The notes: generated by a model from the letters alone, not told the origin. Positions 11,570 through 25,200 are shown, counted from the first letter of the stretch. The stretch: 64,000 nucleotides of DNA from Papaver somniferum (GCF_003573695.1 NC_039358.1:232327560-232391559), one strand, 5' to 3'. Made by a program: numbers and translations.

Positions 11570-12300
11570 AAGGCTATTATTAGGGCGTCACATTTCATTA
11601 GAGGGGTGTCACCTAATAGGATAAAAACGGGTAATATCAAATAATTTTGTAATGACCGAATAATTCTTTGGTTAATTTTAATTTTATTTAATTTAATTAG
11701 ATAATGATTAATTTCTACGGTTGGAATCGATCCAAACCTGGACGTAAAACCAATTTCTACGGTTGGAATCAATCAAAACCTGGACGTAAAATCAATTTCT
11801 ACGGTTGGAATTAAAAGGAATCTGGACGTAAAATTGAAATTTACGTCTAGGTTGACGAAAGGAAAATTTAGTAAACTAAACCTAAACGTAAAATTGAAAA
11901 TTACGGTTGGAATTCAACTAAACTTAGACGTAAAATTGAAAATTACGGTCGGAATTCAACTAAACCTGGACGTAAAATCACTTCTATGGTTGGAATTAAA
12001 AGAAAACTGGACGTAAAATCGGATTTTACGGTTGGAATTAAAATAAACCTGGAATGATGAGCTTCTACAGTTGGAAACTAATCCAAACCTGGACGTTAAA
12101 CTACATGCAAATAAAATTTTACGGTTGGAATTAATCCTATGGACGTAAAAGCACTTCTACGATTTTTAAGTTTTATTTTAGTTAAAGGGTAAGCTAGACA
12201 TTTTGTATGTGTTAGAATATCCCATAATTACTTTTTTGGACATTAAGAATCCAAGTGAAGCCCCTCTATTGGAGTGTGACGTCCCAATAATAGTCTTCTT
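11570..12300. mobile_element. small Mutator-like element with internal array
   Basis: Inverted termini share CTATTATT(A/G)GG(C/A)CGTCACA and AGAGGGG(T/C)(G/T)TCAC. Outside them stand CTTGTAAAG (11561-11569) and CTTTTAAAG (12301-12309), an 8/9 match that fits a 9-bp Mutator-type TSD with one later mutation. There is no coding capacity. The interior is an AT-rich left part followed by an array of TACGGTTGGAAT and CTGGACGTAAAA words. Confidence 0.75.
11716..12165 (+). repeat. TACGGTTGGAAT / CTGGACGTAAAA tandem array
   Basis: About ten degenerate units, mostly 35-60 bases long, each hold TACGGTTGGAAT, a variable spacer with AAACCTGGACGTAAAA, then the next unit. All units point the same way. The array fills the centre of the small Mutator-like element. 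Confidence 0.88.
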
Positions 12301-12513
12301 CTTTTAAAGTGGATCATGAACAATATAAAGCAGAATAGAATATATGACTAATAAAATAGAATTTCCCTGCTAGTCCCTATAACTATATTTGATGATGAAA
12401 CATCAACGGTGGAAGATTAAAAAGACTAACCCCCAAATATATAAAAACAAAAATAGAAAAAAAAATACAGCAAAGGCAAAATATTTTTTTTTTAACCAAG
12501 GAAAGAACTTATA

Positions 12514-15270
12514 TTAAACATGAATAATTAATACATGACAATTTATGTAGGGAATTAACAAAGGAGGTGGATGAAACCACCAATCCCCACATAGATTATA
12601 TTTATAAGTTGCCTTCTCTATTGCATCTGCAGCTTTATTACCAGACCTATACACAAAACTACAAGACCAACCAGGATTAATATTACATATGTTTACACAT
12701 TTTCGCAGAAGAGGCATACTCTGCCAGTGACAAAGAGAAGATTGTTGTTGAAGAAAAGAACAAATTCCCAGATTATCAGATTCAAAAATCACATGAGACC
12801 AACCATTTGAATCTGCCAGTTGCATAGCCTCCAACATTGCCCATGCTTCGGCCTATTGAGCATTACTAGATCTTCTCAAGGCTCCCCTTCCCATGACATA
12901 TGCCCCTGTAGAGTTCCGAATTATAATTCCAATACCAGCTAACAAAGAACTAGAATTATAAGAAGCATCGACATTAATTTTTAGGTACTGCAAAGGAGGA
13001 GGTTCCCATTTATGATGTAAAAGCTTATTATGAGCATTAGGATGATTGTAGTTAGCAGGAGTGTTTCCTAGATGATGCTGGAGAATGTATGAAGTGACCT
13101 GATGGACTACAGAGTTATGGTTGGGAGTGGTATTGTTAAAAACAATACTACATCGAAGCTTCCATATGAAATGCATGATGCACATAGCTAAATGAACAAT
13201 CTCAGGGGACTTCTGGATGTTGATGATGGAGTCTTTGAGTTGCCAAGTATGAATCCAAGATAAGAGAGAAGAGTGCTGCAAAATAAAGTGAAACTGATGA
13301 GGTAAAAAATACTGCCATATTGCCCTAGAGAAAGGGCAATGAAGTAATAGATGGTCCAGATCTTCCATTTGATTGTGGTTGCAAAGTACACAGTGTAAAT
13401 CAGCATTATGCACATGGGTGAAAATTCTTGCTTTGACTGGAACAACATTGTGAATAGCTCTCCACACGAAAATCTGAAACTTGTAAGGTACTTTCAACTT
13501 CCAAAAAGATAACCAAAAATGTTGAGATAAACCCATGGATTTATCTGTTAGGATATCTTTATCACACAACATCTTATAAGTTGAGGCAGTAGTAAAAATA
13601 CCAGTGGTTGTAAAGGGCCAGATTAATTTATCCTCTTGATATAACTGAATGGGAATGGTTAAAATGGAGTTCACTTGATCAGTTGTAAAGAGAAGGCGAA
13701 GAAGCGGCACATTCCACTGTTCAGTATCAGTATCTATAAGATCAGAAACCAACTGATAGTTAGAAGTATTCAATTCACCCCAGTCCGGTAAAGCAGAATT
13801 CAGAGAAGAAATCCAGTTAGAAGTCCAGATGTTGATATGAGCTCCATTACCAACTTGCCATTTAGCATTTTTCAACACAATCTCGAGCCCAATAGAGATA
13901 CTTTTCCAAATCCAACTTGAATTTAAGTTAACCGGTGGAGGGAAGAAACGCAGGTCATGATGAGGAAAATGTTTACCTTTCAACAACTTCGCCCATAAAG
14001 CATCTTGGTTATGTAATAGTTGCCAAGCTAGTTTCGCAAGAAAAGCTAAGTTATAGTTGCATAAATTTTTAAGTCCTAAACCACCTAGCCTTTTAGGTAA
14101 ACATACCTTTCTCCAAGAAATGTACTTTTGAGAACGTGGCTTGATGTAACTGTTCCACCAATAGCTTCTTTGAATTCTTTCCATTTGTTGAAGAGTTGCT
14201 TCAGGTAGTTTGAAAACCTGCATTTGATACATACCCATAGAGCTTAGAACAGAATTAACCTGAGTAGTTCTTCCTGCTTGATTCACAATTTTGCTCTGCC
14301 AGCCCTGCAATCTATTATTCATGTTATCAATAACACCCTGACAGTTCTTATGTCTGGATCTATGCAGCAGAAGAGGTATACCCAAGTATTTTTCGCCAAG
14401 TCCCATAACTTTCATACCAAGAATACCAGTGATATTAGAATTATGAGCATTAGAAGTGTGCTTGCCAAAAAATAAGGTTGATTTCTGCATATTTATCACC
14501 TGACCTGAAGCTTGTCCAAATATATGAAGCAAGTGTTGAAGCTGCTGCATTTGAGTAGAATCAGCTTCAAAAAATAACAAACAATCATCCGCGAAGAACA
14601 GATGATTAATTAAAGGGCAGTGATGATTAATTCTAATCCCTGAAAGACAACCAGAGTCCACATTAAGCTGCAAAAGTCTAGAAAAAGCTTCCATGACAAA
14701 AAGAAATAAAAAAGGAGACAACAGGTCTCCTTGACGAATACCCCGAGTCGGAGCAAAAATTGAAGAAGGACTGCCATTGATAAGAATGGAAATATTTGAA
14801 GTAGAAATACACTGCTCTATTAAACTAATCCAATCATTATGAAAACCCAATTGCCGAAAGATGGAAAGCAGAAATGACCATTCAACCCTGTCGAAAGCTT
14901 TCGACATGTCTAATTTCAAACCAACCAAAGCCTTCTTAATCTTTTTACGTTTCATACTAAACAAAATCTCATGAACAATAATGATATTGTCATGGATATG
15001 TCTTCCTGCAACAAAGGCAGTTTGAGTAGGGCAGATAATATCAGGAAGAAGGGGTTTAAGACGGTTAGCTAAAAGTTTAGAAATAATTTTATAGCTAACA
15101 TTGCACAGACTTATGGGTCTGTAATCAGCAGGTGTTTTTGGGTTTTAAATTTTAGGGATTAAAACCTGATATGTATAATTGATGGCTTTGAGCATATGTT
15201 TATGAGTGAAAAAGTATTGAACCATGGAGATTACCTCAGTGCTGAAAATATCTGATATGTGAGCCATTGG
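12514..15270 (-). pseudogene. LINE ORF2 3' part: reverse transcriptase, zf-RVT, RNase H
   Basis: The reading frame enters near 15270 and hits a stop near 15146. It is then open from there to 12853, with a 703-codon stretch after the ATG at 14964. Visible RT blocks are ADYRPISL just upstream, LDMSKAFDRVEW, GIRQGDLLSPFLF and the catalytic FADD (residues 124-127 from the ATG at 14964). A zf-RVT domain (FVWRAIHN... CVLC... HLLLHCPF) follows, then an RNase H start (INVDASY). One stop at 12853-12855 separates this from the rest of RNase H (ESDNLG and GNKAAD, ending at 12514). RNase H at the C-terminus is typical of plant L1 elements. Two nonsense changes make it inactive. Confidence 0.92.
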
Positions 15271-15284
15271 CTCACACGAAAAAA

Positions 15285-16008
15285 AGACGAAGTTTTTATA
15301 CATACAAACACGAATAGCTCTTGCGAAAAGTCAAACACCTAGTCAAAATTAGTCAACCCAAATTCGTTCTCAATTATTTTCATCTGATCTGTTTTTAATT
15401 TGTTCAATCATCAGCTTTTAATTCTTGTCTGAATCTTTCTGTATGATAACTCGTTTTAGTTTTTGAATTTATTGTAAAATTCTCTCTGTTTTTGATACCC
15501 TAGTTTTTATTTTTCTTTTTCTCCCTTTCTTCGTGTCGATCTATGGTTCTAATTGATCTGTTTTTCCCTTTAATGGCAGATTAATCTTCTCCTTTATTTG
15601 TTGCCACGCATGGTTTTGCAGTATTGTCCCATCAATTATCTGGGTTTCTCAATGGTTGGCAGTATCAAAGTTGGAATCTTCAAAAGTTGGTCTTATCTAA
15701 CAGTGGTGTGTACCTTATTCATCTTTATCTTATCGATCCATCGTTATCTGTTTGGGAATCATTGTTTTGGTTTTAACAAGCTGCTACCTTTATCGACCTC
15801 CGCTTCTGATGTTATCTTAATTGTTTTAGAAGCTTTGATTCCTACAACTTTTTATTTGTTCTTCCAATTTCTTAAATCTTTAACCCATACTTATCCCTTT
15901 TACCTCTTGCCACCTCCTTCATGTTTTGTTTATAAAACCCACCTCACAACCTTCTTCTTTCTTCATACCCTCTTCTGTTTTGTTATCATCTTCTTTCTCT
16001 TTATTTTC
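15285..16008 (+). other. LINE 5' leader
   Basis: Pyrimidine-rich sequence between the inversion junction and ORF1. It is the 5' untranslated part of the LINE and now abuts the oppositely oriented RT segment at about 15270. No promoter motif can be singled out. Confidence 0.55.
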
Positions 16009-18669
16009 ATGGCTCGTCCTTTTTTGAATAATATTGCTCACCAAATGGAAAGTGTTTCTATCAGTGAAGAGCCTATTAGGAGAAGAGTGATTATGCATTC
16101 TAACACTGCTATCTTAGCTGGAATTAGGGATTGGCTGTTTAGTCTTGCTGGTAAGCTTTATGCTCCGGGAGTTATGTCTTGGAAGGATGTTGAACGTGCA
16201 GCTAAATTTATTTGGCCTCATCTTCGAAGACACAATCAATGGTTTGTCCAGGTGCGTGGTTTAGAACCAAATATTTTTGTTATCAAGTTTAAAATTTCAG
16301 AAGATAAAGATGCAATTTTATTTGGTGGAGCTTGGAACCTTGATGGTCATTTGATTGTTTTAAAGGATTGGAATCCCACTATGGATTATCATCTACTGGA
16401 TTTTTCGGTTTCTCCTTTTTGGTTAGAGTATAAATATCTTTTACCTGAATTCACCTATCTTGATATTCTTCGAATGTTTGGTAATATTGTCGGGGAAGTT
16501 AGAGTTATAGAACCAGATGGTGTGAACCCTCCTACATCCTCTAAGTATAGAGCTCTTGTTCTCATTAATGTTAACACTCCCCTTATTACTGGTATAACTA
16601 CTGCTAATGCTGCTGGTGTAACTAGGTGGATTGGTTTTTTTTATGAGAAACAGCCATATCGTCTTTGTCCTGAATGTAAAGTTCCTAATCATGAAGAGAT
16701 TGACTGTGCTAATATGACTCATACCCGTCATGAGATGGAAGAAATTGTTCGTGGTTTTGGTTTTGTAGAGCCCATTTTGCCTCCTCAAAGAAATCCTGAG
16801 CAAGAAGCACAACTCTTTCTACAACATGGATCTCAGAGGCGTGATAGACTACGACAACCTATTGAACAACAGACTAGACCCTTTGATGGTATGCGCCTTT
16901 CAATCTTCTCGGCCACTGATTCAGGTTCTGGTGCTTCCTCTTCATATCACAATCAAGCTCAGCCCTCTTCTTCTTTGAGACCATCTTATACTATGACTAG
17001 TGATGGTGCTAGTACTAGTGGTGTTAAGAAAAGATATCGTCGTACACCTATTTTGGTTATAACTTCTGAGCCGCATATTCATGATGCTGATTTGGATGAC
17101 AATGTGGTTACTTCTCAAGTGGATGATACTGTCACTGTTGAAGATGATACCACTGCTTCAGCCATAGATAATGTTTGGGACATTGCTGCAGCCTCTGCTT
17201 ATAATGCACAGAATCATACTGATGCATGGCAACAGGTGATTGTCAAAACTTATCCTTCTTTATTCATTTTTTCTTTGTTTTTTCTTTTGTTGTTTTCTTG
17301 CAGTCTTTTTTTGAATTTCTCTGTTATTACCAGCATGAAAATTCTTTCCTGGAACTGTCAAGGTATAGGTAACCCTCATACCCGTGATTATCTTCATTTC
17401 TGTTTGACCAACAATGACCCAGATATTTTTTTCTTGTGTGAAACCAAAGCTCAGTCTAATAATATGAGATTTTATCTTTCTAAAACTAAATGTCCTCATT
17501 ACTGGTTTCATCCCTCTTTGGGTCTCTCTGGAGGTATCTCTCTTGGCTGGAAAAATGGAATTGATATTGAAATCATGCATACAACCTCTAAAACTATCCA
17601 TGCTATTGTCCATACTCATGATAATAATATGGATTTCTTGATAACCTTCATGTATGGTGCTCATGATGATACAGAAAATGCTAACCAGTGGCAATATCTT
17701 ATTAATATGCATTTGTTTGTTGATCTTCCTTGGGTTCTTTTAGGTGATTTAAACTTCACCATGCATGACTCCGAAACACATAGCTCTAGTGTCACTCATC
17801 CTCATCATGCTGGACATGTTGGAAATTTTGTTCAGCAACTAGGTCTCATTGACTTAGGTTACTCAGGAGCTGACACAACTTGGTCAAATCATCGTAGTGG
17901 AGATGATCATGTCTCCGCTCGTCTAGATAGAGCTTTAGTGAATAATCGCTGGATCAACCACTACACAAATGCACATCTTCAACATTTAGTACCTGTTGCT
18001 TCGGATCACAGCCCGATTTTGCTACATACGGTTCCTTCTGCTACAAAACATTTTCCTTTTAAACTCTGCAAGTGTTGGTTTAAAATGGATTCTTGTACTG
18101 ATACTATTGCACGCAGCTGGCAGCAACGATTTTCGAGGTCTCCTTCGTGTCAGTTTTCTAGTAAATTAAAACTAACCAAAACTCAGCCACAGATATGGAA
18201 ACGACTTTCTTTTGGCAACATCGAGAATAACCTTCAAAATATTCGGAAGCAGCTACAATTTTGCTATGACCGCAATTTTCCTTCTTCTCATCCTCAAGTT
18301 AAGCATCTAAGCTCTTCCTTGCAGCAATGGCTTTTGATTCAAAAAGAGTTCTTCATGCAAAAAACAGGTGATAAAGCTCTTGAAGCAGATAGAAACACTT
18401 CTTATTTTCACTCGATAGTCAATTACAATAAGAGAAGGTCAACTATCAATTCTATCCAGGGTCCCTTGGGCATTTGGTCTGATAGCAGAAGTGATATTGA
18501 AGCTATATTTACTAACCATTTTAAGAATATTGCCACCTCTTCTAAGCCTCAGATTAATAACGAGATTATGCAGCTTTTTCAACCTTGTGTTTCAGAAATA
18601 CAGAACAATTGCTTTATCCAGGTGCCTCATGCTCAAGAAATAAAGGATGTGGTATTTCAAATGAGTTGA
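16009..18669 (+). pseudogene. LINE ORF1 plus endonuclease part of ORF2 (inverted 5' segment)
   Basis: I chose the ATG at 16009 (MARPFLNN) because sequence further upstream, although open to 15598, reads as a hydrophobic translated leader. Residues 50-180 are a DUF4283 domain (WFVQVRGLEPNIFVIKF, FGGAWNLDGHLIVLKDW). A CCHC knuckle follows (CPECKVPNHEEIDC). The apurinic-type endonuclease begins at MKILSWNCQG (17335) and keeps its catalytic blocks (WNCQG, LCETK, GDLNF, ASDHSPI). ORF1 and endonuclease are joined in one frame. The frame stops at 18669 where the inversion breakpoint removes the reverse transcriptase. Confidence 0.9.
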
Positions 18670-19219
18670 CAAACTCAAAAAACTAGACACTAATCAAAAA
18701 AGGGATCCTGAAGATTGAGAACTAACTCAAGAAAATGGGGGAGTAAATCAAGAGAAGAAACAGATAGATGCTTTCGTCCATTGTTAATTTCTCCTCCTTC
18801 TAGCTTGATCACTTACATTCTTCAATTCTATAAACAACTTTTGCGTCTGACTCACATTCCTTCTGCAAAACCAATGTGAAGTAAATAAAGTTGTAATGAC
18901 ATAAAACAGTTGGTTTAAAATGTAATCTTCCTATGAGCATAATGTGTAATTACAAAACAATCAACCCTGCTTCTACCCACCATACTATAAAACTAACACT
19001 GGTGAATTCCCTACTCCAGCATAATCCATACTGTTCTTAGTTGGGAGGTGACTGAAGAAATGGACTTTGTTGGTCGGTATATGTTTTAGCCAGAGTTTGT
19101 TGACTTTGGCCCAAGGAATGAGAGTTACATTAGAAAACGTCAGCTCCCTCTAAGACTGTTTATATAAGCAAAGTAGAGATAATGCAGACTGAAAATGAGC
19201 TACTAAAATAGTTACCTTT
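18670..19219 (-). other. SEC31 3' flank / 3' UTR
   Basis: Sequence between the LINE and the SEC31 stop codon. It should contain the 3' UTR and polyadenylation region of SEC31. AATAAAG-like words occur in both orientations, but no single signal is decisive. The LINE stops about 550 bases from the stop codon, so it may shorten or alter the transcript end. Confidence 0.45.
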
Positions 19220-22200
19220 TCATCTCACACTTTGCCTCGTCTTGATCATTCGTTTAAGTGCTGCAAGCCAGAAGTTGCACTCGTCCCACTCGCTTGTTGT
19301 CATTTGAACCTGCATTGCAAACAAAGTCATGATCCGTAATGAGCAGACAAGCTTCTGAAATTAGTTGGAAACTTGTAGTTGCCTCCTGTTGTGCAACGTA
19401 ATTTCTTTTCAGTTCCCATAAAACCAAATCATTTAACCAGCTTCAAACCTCTTCTTTTACACAAATACGACAATCTTTGTCTATTTTGGTAAACTGTGCC
19501 CTCATTATGTGCACTATGATAATGATTTGAATAGAACATACTAATACGATGGACTGCACACAAGTTCCTTCTGTGGTCACAAAATAATACTAACGGTAAG
19601 TTTATCTAGACTATTCACCTGGATCTGCAAGGCAGTAGCAAAATCACCATTGTCCAAGGCATGGCAAAGCTGAATAAGCTTATCAGCTGCATTCTTAGAT
19701 ATGTCTGAGCTGTTAAGTTTTGCAAACAATGCCCCCATTTTCTTTGAATTGTCATCTATTTCCCTCTTTTTTGCAGCAGGTGCACGTGGACCTCCAAGTG
19801 CTTCTGATGTCTCGTTGAAGAGTCGTGTCAATGTGCTGATGACAGGTTTCTGATGAGCTGAAGCATTTCAAAAACAAATAATATAAGTTACATTAAGCAA
19901 CAGCTCACTAACTCCTAATAATAAGCAAATGTAGGACAAAAAAGGAAATAAATAAAAAAAGCATGGGAACACTGAAAAGGAAGGGAATGTACCGCTGATC
20001 CGTACACCAAAATAATACAGAAGTAAAATGCATGACAAATTATATTTAACCAGCTCAATTACATGGAGAAGTAAAACCTAAAGACAGAAGTGCCCATTTT
20101 GCAACTAGACCTGGCTATCAGCCAGGCCCTGATCAACTAAACCCTTTGTTTTCTTCAGACCAAAAAAGCAACACGACAATCAATATACATAAAAAAAGGC
20201 AAGGAGTCGGGACTCAGGGTCAACCTAAATCTGGCATGTTAAGCCGTGGATGATCATTATATGAGTTAGGGTTAGGTTACGCCAGGTATGCATGCAAATA
20301 TAAATCAAGATGGCAATTGGGTTCCAAAGTCCAATAAGTGTTTCATAATGCTCAGAGTTCAAGTAAACGGAAAGACATTGAAAAGAAGACCTGTAGCTCA
20401 TGATTAAGTTTGCTGTAGCTCATGATTAAGTTTGCTGTCTCCTTTACAAAAACATAGACCAAAAGAATATGTGGAGTTTTGAATACGGGAGGGAGTTGTA
20501 ACCTACCAGGAACTTTTGATGTATCAACTGACTGAACGGTAGGTGGCGGAGTTGCAGGCGCTGGAGCTGCAACTGCTTGCGATGGCTGAGCAGGACTTGG
20601 AGCTTGCATTGAAGCACCCATTGCAGGTCGTTGAGAAAATCCTGCTGCAGTGTTATTCCCTCCTGGCATAAAAGGCCTTTGCGCAGGTATAGGTGCAGGG
20701 CCCTGAGACACTGTATGGCCAGGAATGGAACCCATATGAGAAGGACCACCACCAAGAGGACCAGATGAAGGTGGCACAGTTTGATACGGTGTGTTAGCAA
20801 CTCCCTGAAAAGATGATGTATAAAGGGAGAAGTTGCAGTCAAAATCCAATTACACTAAAGAATATACATGCCACATAGACAATTAATTAACAAGAATGAT
20901 AATAAAACATGTAATTATATATAAGCATGTACACTGACAGGATATAGCTGAGCACCCAAAGTTGTCTGATACTTGTCCACGTTTTTCAGAGGAAGAGGAT
21001 TTGAAGGGGTAAAAGATTGCACAGTGGTCTGCGCAACAGTTGCAGGAGGAAAGTTTGTCTGGAAACAAACAAAAATGGATTACAGTTGAGATAGTGAGCA
21101 AAACAACGGGACCATTATCAATTAAGGAAACAAAAGCAATGACTTCCTGAGCTACAAAAACTAGGAACAAAGAACCACGTATAAATAACACAGTGCAACA
21201 GAAGAAATTACCGTTGGAGTTGTAGGTGTTTGTGTTGGAAGGAATACGTTGGGTTGCGGCGGATAGAAGGAGGGTTGTGGCTGAAATTGAGAAGGTGCTG
21301 GTGGTGCTTGCTGGAAAGAAGAAGGTGCTGGTGGTGCGTGCTGGAAAGGAGCAGGTGCAGGATAACCTCCTACCCCATAATAGCCGTCAGCAGGACTCTC
21401 ATGAGATTGTGGCTGAAATTGAAGAAGAGTAAGAAGATGTAATATTCAAAATATCACAATTTGTAGAAATCAAACAAAACATAGAAAAAAACCTGATAAT
21501 AAGGAAGGGTGCTGCCATTGGGTACACCATAACCAGATACATCAGGACCAAAATTTGTAGAATATGCAGGTTCCTGTGGCTGAGGGTTTTCATATTGTGA
21601 AGTCTTAGGTCCTTCAGTTTCTGCATCACAAATGTATAAAAAACTACAAATTAATTGATGATCACAAATTATATCAATAAACAAATATTAAACAAATTAA
21701 AAATTTCAACAAACCGCAAGCAAAACAAATATTTGCGCAGTGTATCAGATTCTCAAATGCTAAAAATTTAAAATACAATGTAATTCCATGATCCGGCTAG
21801 CCACTGAAAAACTGACCAGGGTGGCAAAAAAAATCATATAATGAGGATCAGCGGCAAATGTTTATTGGAGGTTTTCATCGTTGCGGCAGTGTTGTAATTG
21901 CAAGAGCTTTTGCATTTATTAGTTACTGAAGCTATACATTTAAACATTTGAGACATGATTTCTTCTATCACTGAAATTATGTGTACTTCCACTATGCCAG
22001 TTGCTGGCTACTTTTTAAGGTTTATCATGAGTAACGGAAAATGAGGGTCAAAAACCAAGAAGTATGGCGACAAGTCATGCACCTCAAAATCTATATACAG
22101 TGTAACCTACACAAAAATAGCAAGGAGAAGCGAAAGAATCACCTTCTATCGAAAGAGAGATGCGATCTCGTAAAATAGCAAGCTCTTGAGATGTTTCTTC

Positions 22201-25200
22201 AGATCCTAAAAGTTTCAGATATTCCATTGCTGTTGTCAGTAGCCCTTGACTTGCAAGTAGTTCAGCGTAGTTTTCAACAAGCTTGGATAGAGGTGCACTA
22301 AATCTCTTCTGCCCGGTGGCAAAAGCAAGGATGATAGTCTTCTCCATTAATTCCTGAAGAAGTTCAACATAGGGTCTCCCTTCAAGTTCATTGTTCAGAC
22401 TTCTAGACCAAATTTCTACAGTCTTCTCAACATTACCAGCACAAACATAGCAGAGTGTGGCAGCTAGTGTTCTACCATCAGTCATTAATCTCGAAGCAAG
22501 ACTATCACAAAGTGTAGCCCACTCGTCTCTCTCTGCAAACTGTTTACATATGGAATGAAAAACAAGTAAGAAAATGTAGCAAGATGTTAAAAGTGGGAAG
22601 TAAACTTCAGAGCAATTGCATGCCCACATTAAGTGCTGAAATTTTTTATATGTTGGAACCAAATTTAACAGATCAACGACGAACTGGTACACTCTAATTA
22701 CCCCACACTTATTACACTCAGAGAGTAATGTCACAATAGACTCAATACTCAAGCTTACACCAGGGCTTCAACTTTTTGCCAGGATCTGAAGCATTTCAAT
22801 TATAATGTCATATCACTTATACAAGCTGCCCCGTGACATCAATTTCAAGCTTAATGACCAGACTGTATCAGGCAAATAAACCAAGATGGCATCCTCATTT
22901 TCCTCTCTTAGTGTAGAGTTTTAGAGAAACAATGCAAGAATGGGGGTGTTTCATACGAGTTACATACAGTATGCAAGTAAAATATCCTGATGTATGGAAT
23001 TAATAGGACGAACAAATTAAAGAACTTACATTGCAGAGAAGAGCAAGTGTTTCTTTCCAGGAGTCCAGTGGTCTGTGGTTTACAAGGCTCGTGAGATCCT
23101 TATTCACCATGGCAGATATAACCTGATGCGGATAAAATGCTATTATATGAGCTCTAAATAAGAGTGCATGCTAATCAGCTAATACTATAAATAATTTAAT
23201 AAACCTTTCAAGAAATCAGTTTAAATTGAAATGTTAAATTCTAGCTACCTTCGAGTAAGACGAGCTACTCTTCTTTAGATACTGATCACGTGTGCTTGCC
23301 CACAAGGATTCACCGCCTAGATGAGCTATAACTAAAGCATCCGCCATTCTATTGGCTTTTATGCATTGTGAGACAGCTCCCTTGTAATTCCCAGTAACTA
23401 GAGCACATCGGATGTCATCATCAAACGAAGATGCATCACTGCCCACCTGTTCATCCAATTCCTCTTGAACTTTTTCCCCATTGGATAACAAATTTTCTTC
23501 GCCAACAATGGTATCATGAGATTTGGATGGAAGTGGATCAGCCCTCGGGCTTTCAATATTGTTAAAGAAATCTTCTGCATCCTCAGTAGGCAACAAACTC
23601 CTATGCGCAGTTGACCCTGCTTCATCAGTTATCCTATCATCGAGATTGACAGAATTCATTTCCTGAGGAAGTTCCTCTAAAACTTCATCAGTCTGTGCAA
23701 CGAACCCAAGGTGAGTGAGAAGCTTTGTCCTTGCTGTCCCATCTTCTTCAAACATAACCTTCAAGAAACCCCATGTTTCTCTATCATCCTCAGATCTGTT
23801 TAACACATACATGGACATAAAGTAAGTGATCTAAATAACTGCTCGAAAATAAAACCACTACGCTTAAACATACTTGGATTCTTGAGATTTTTTATCACAT
23901 AATGCTCTCAAAGAGGTCTTTTCTCCATCTTGAATTGCAGCTTCAAATTCAGTGGAGCGGCTCACCAAACTGAGTTCAGTAACTAAGTTGTGGATGTAAA
24001 CCTGGAAGGAAAAAAAATAATAAACAATACGTCCCCAAAAAAGCAGAACAAAGCAACATAATAAGTCATACCATACCTCAGAACTTCCGGTGGGTGGATT
24101 GGCTGACTGGCCAGGTTTACATGAAACAAGCTTTCCTCCAAATCCAAAAGACACGCCCACTGGGCATTTCATCCAATTTGGAGCTCTCAAGTTCACTGAA
24201 GGTAAGTTGAAACAGCAGCATAAGCGGAGAGCAACAACAGTTTTAAACTTTTTATTAAACATTGTAACTACAACAAGTAGTAGGTCTGAACAAAAGATAG
24301 ATAACAACTAGTAAGGCAAGATGACAAAAGATAGATATTTACTATCTAGTCAACGGCAGGATACTCTTAGAGTCATTCACAGAGATCTCAAGGTTTATAG
24401 CTTAACTAAATCATAACAACACGAAACCCAACCAAATCAAAATAAGTACCTGAGTCTATGAAACCCTCCCCTGCATTTAATCTTCTATGTCCCTGTATGA
24501 AAATCTTTATATTAGTATATTGTATGGGTATCTTCAGAATAAAAGACATACACTGCCATTACTGCTAATAGGAAATAAGATATAAGTAACACTGCAATGG
24601 AGACGTGCATGTTTCGTTGAAAATTTTAACCACCGAGACATCAACTTGAGCAATGCTCGGAACCAATGCAACACAGACACATATCAACCAAAGCATCAGA
24701 ATAAAATTAAGACTGCAGGGGGCAGGATATCAGCAAATATGTAGTATGAGTAAGAAAATTGATATTGAGCTGCTACGTCATCCGACACATAGCAGCATCA
24801 CTACTATGCGTTTAACATCATTGGTTGCCATAATTTTGAAACTAACTCTTTCAAATAATGAAATACCTCATCCACTTTCTTGTAAGTAGGGAAATGAAGT
24901 ACATTATCAATTTTATCAGACTCAAGCTTGGTTTAGAGTATTGGGTATTTAATTTGCACTTTTGACTAAGGAATTAATATTTCAGGATTAAAACTAGTGG
25001 TTGGCAAGATACTTTCTTTTACCAAAATAAAAAAAAAAATACAAGGCTGTTTAGAGATGCCGCACAATTAACTGTGGTGCTGCTGCCTCAAAATGACGCA
25101 GCAGGGCCATATACAAACATTTCCAGAATTTAGGCAAGGCTTTAATGAGTGGCTACACTGATCATTAGGGTTCTACTGCTGCATTTGTAACATCGTGGTA

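Larger units (their letters stand above)
12484..18669. mobile_element. L1-type LINE with inverted 5' half (twin-priming structure)
   Basis: The 3' half (reverse transcriptase, RNase H, 3' tail) lies on the minus strand from about 15270 to a poly-T run at 12484-12493, which is the poly-A tail of a minus-strand element. The 5' half (leader, ORF1, endonuclease and the first residues of the RT region) lies on the plus strand from about 15285 to 18666. The 5' half stops at EIKDVVFQM and the 3' half resumes roughly 15-20 codons later in the family order (ISDIFSTEVISMVQ). The layout matches the 5' inversion made by twin priming during target-primed reverse transcription. I could not identify a TSD. 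Confidence 0.88.

Noticed and set aside
15598..16008. N-terminal extension of the LINE ORF1 frame
   Set aside because: It is open by chance through a pyrimidine-rich leader. The peptide is hydrophobic and unlike ORF1; MARPFLNN at 16009 is the better start.
16441..17712. Minus-strand frames at 16441-16812 and 17260-17712
   Set aside because: They are antisense shadows of the LINE ORF1 and endonuclease.
12470..18700. TSD for the inverted LINE
   Set aside because: A-rich words occur on both sides (AAAAAGACTAAC, AAAAAACTAGAC), but the match is too weak to call.
20444..20842. 132-codon minus-strand frame with an MTATSPF start
   Set aside because: It is a shifted frame of SEC31 exon 19, which reads correctly as the Pro/Gln-rich region.
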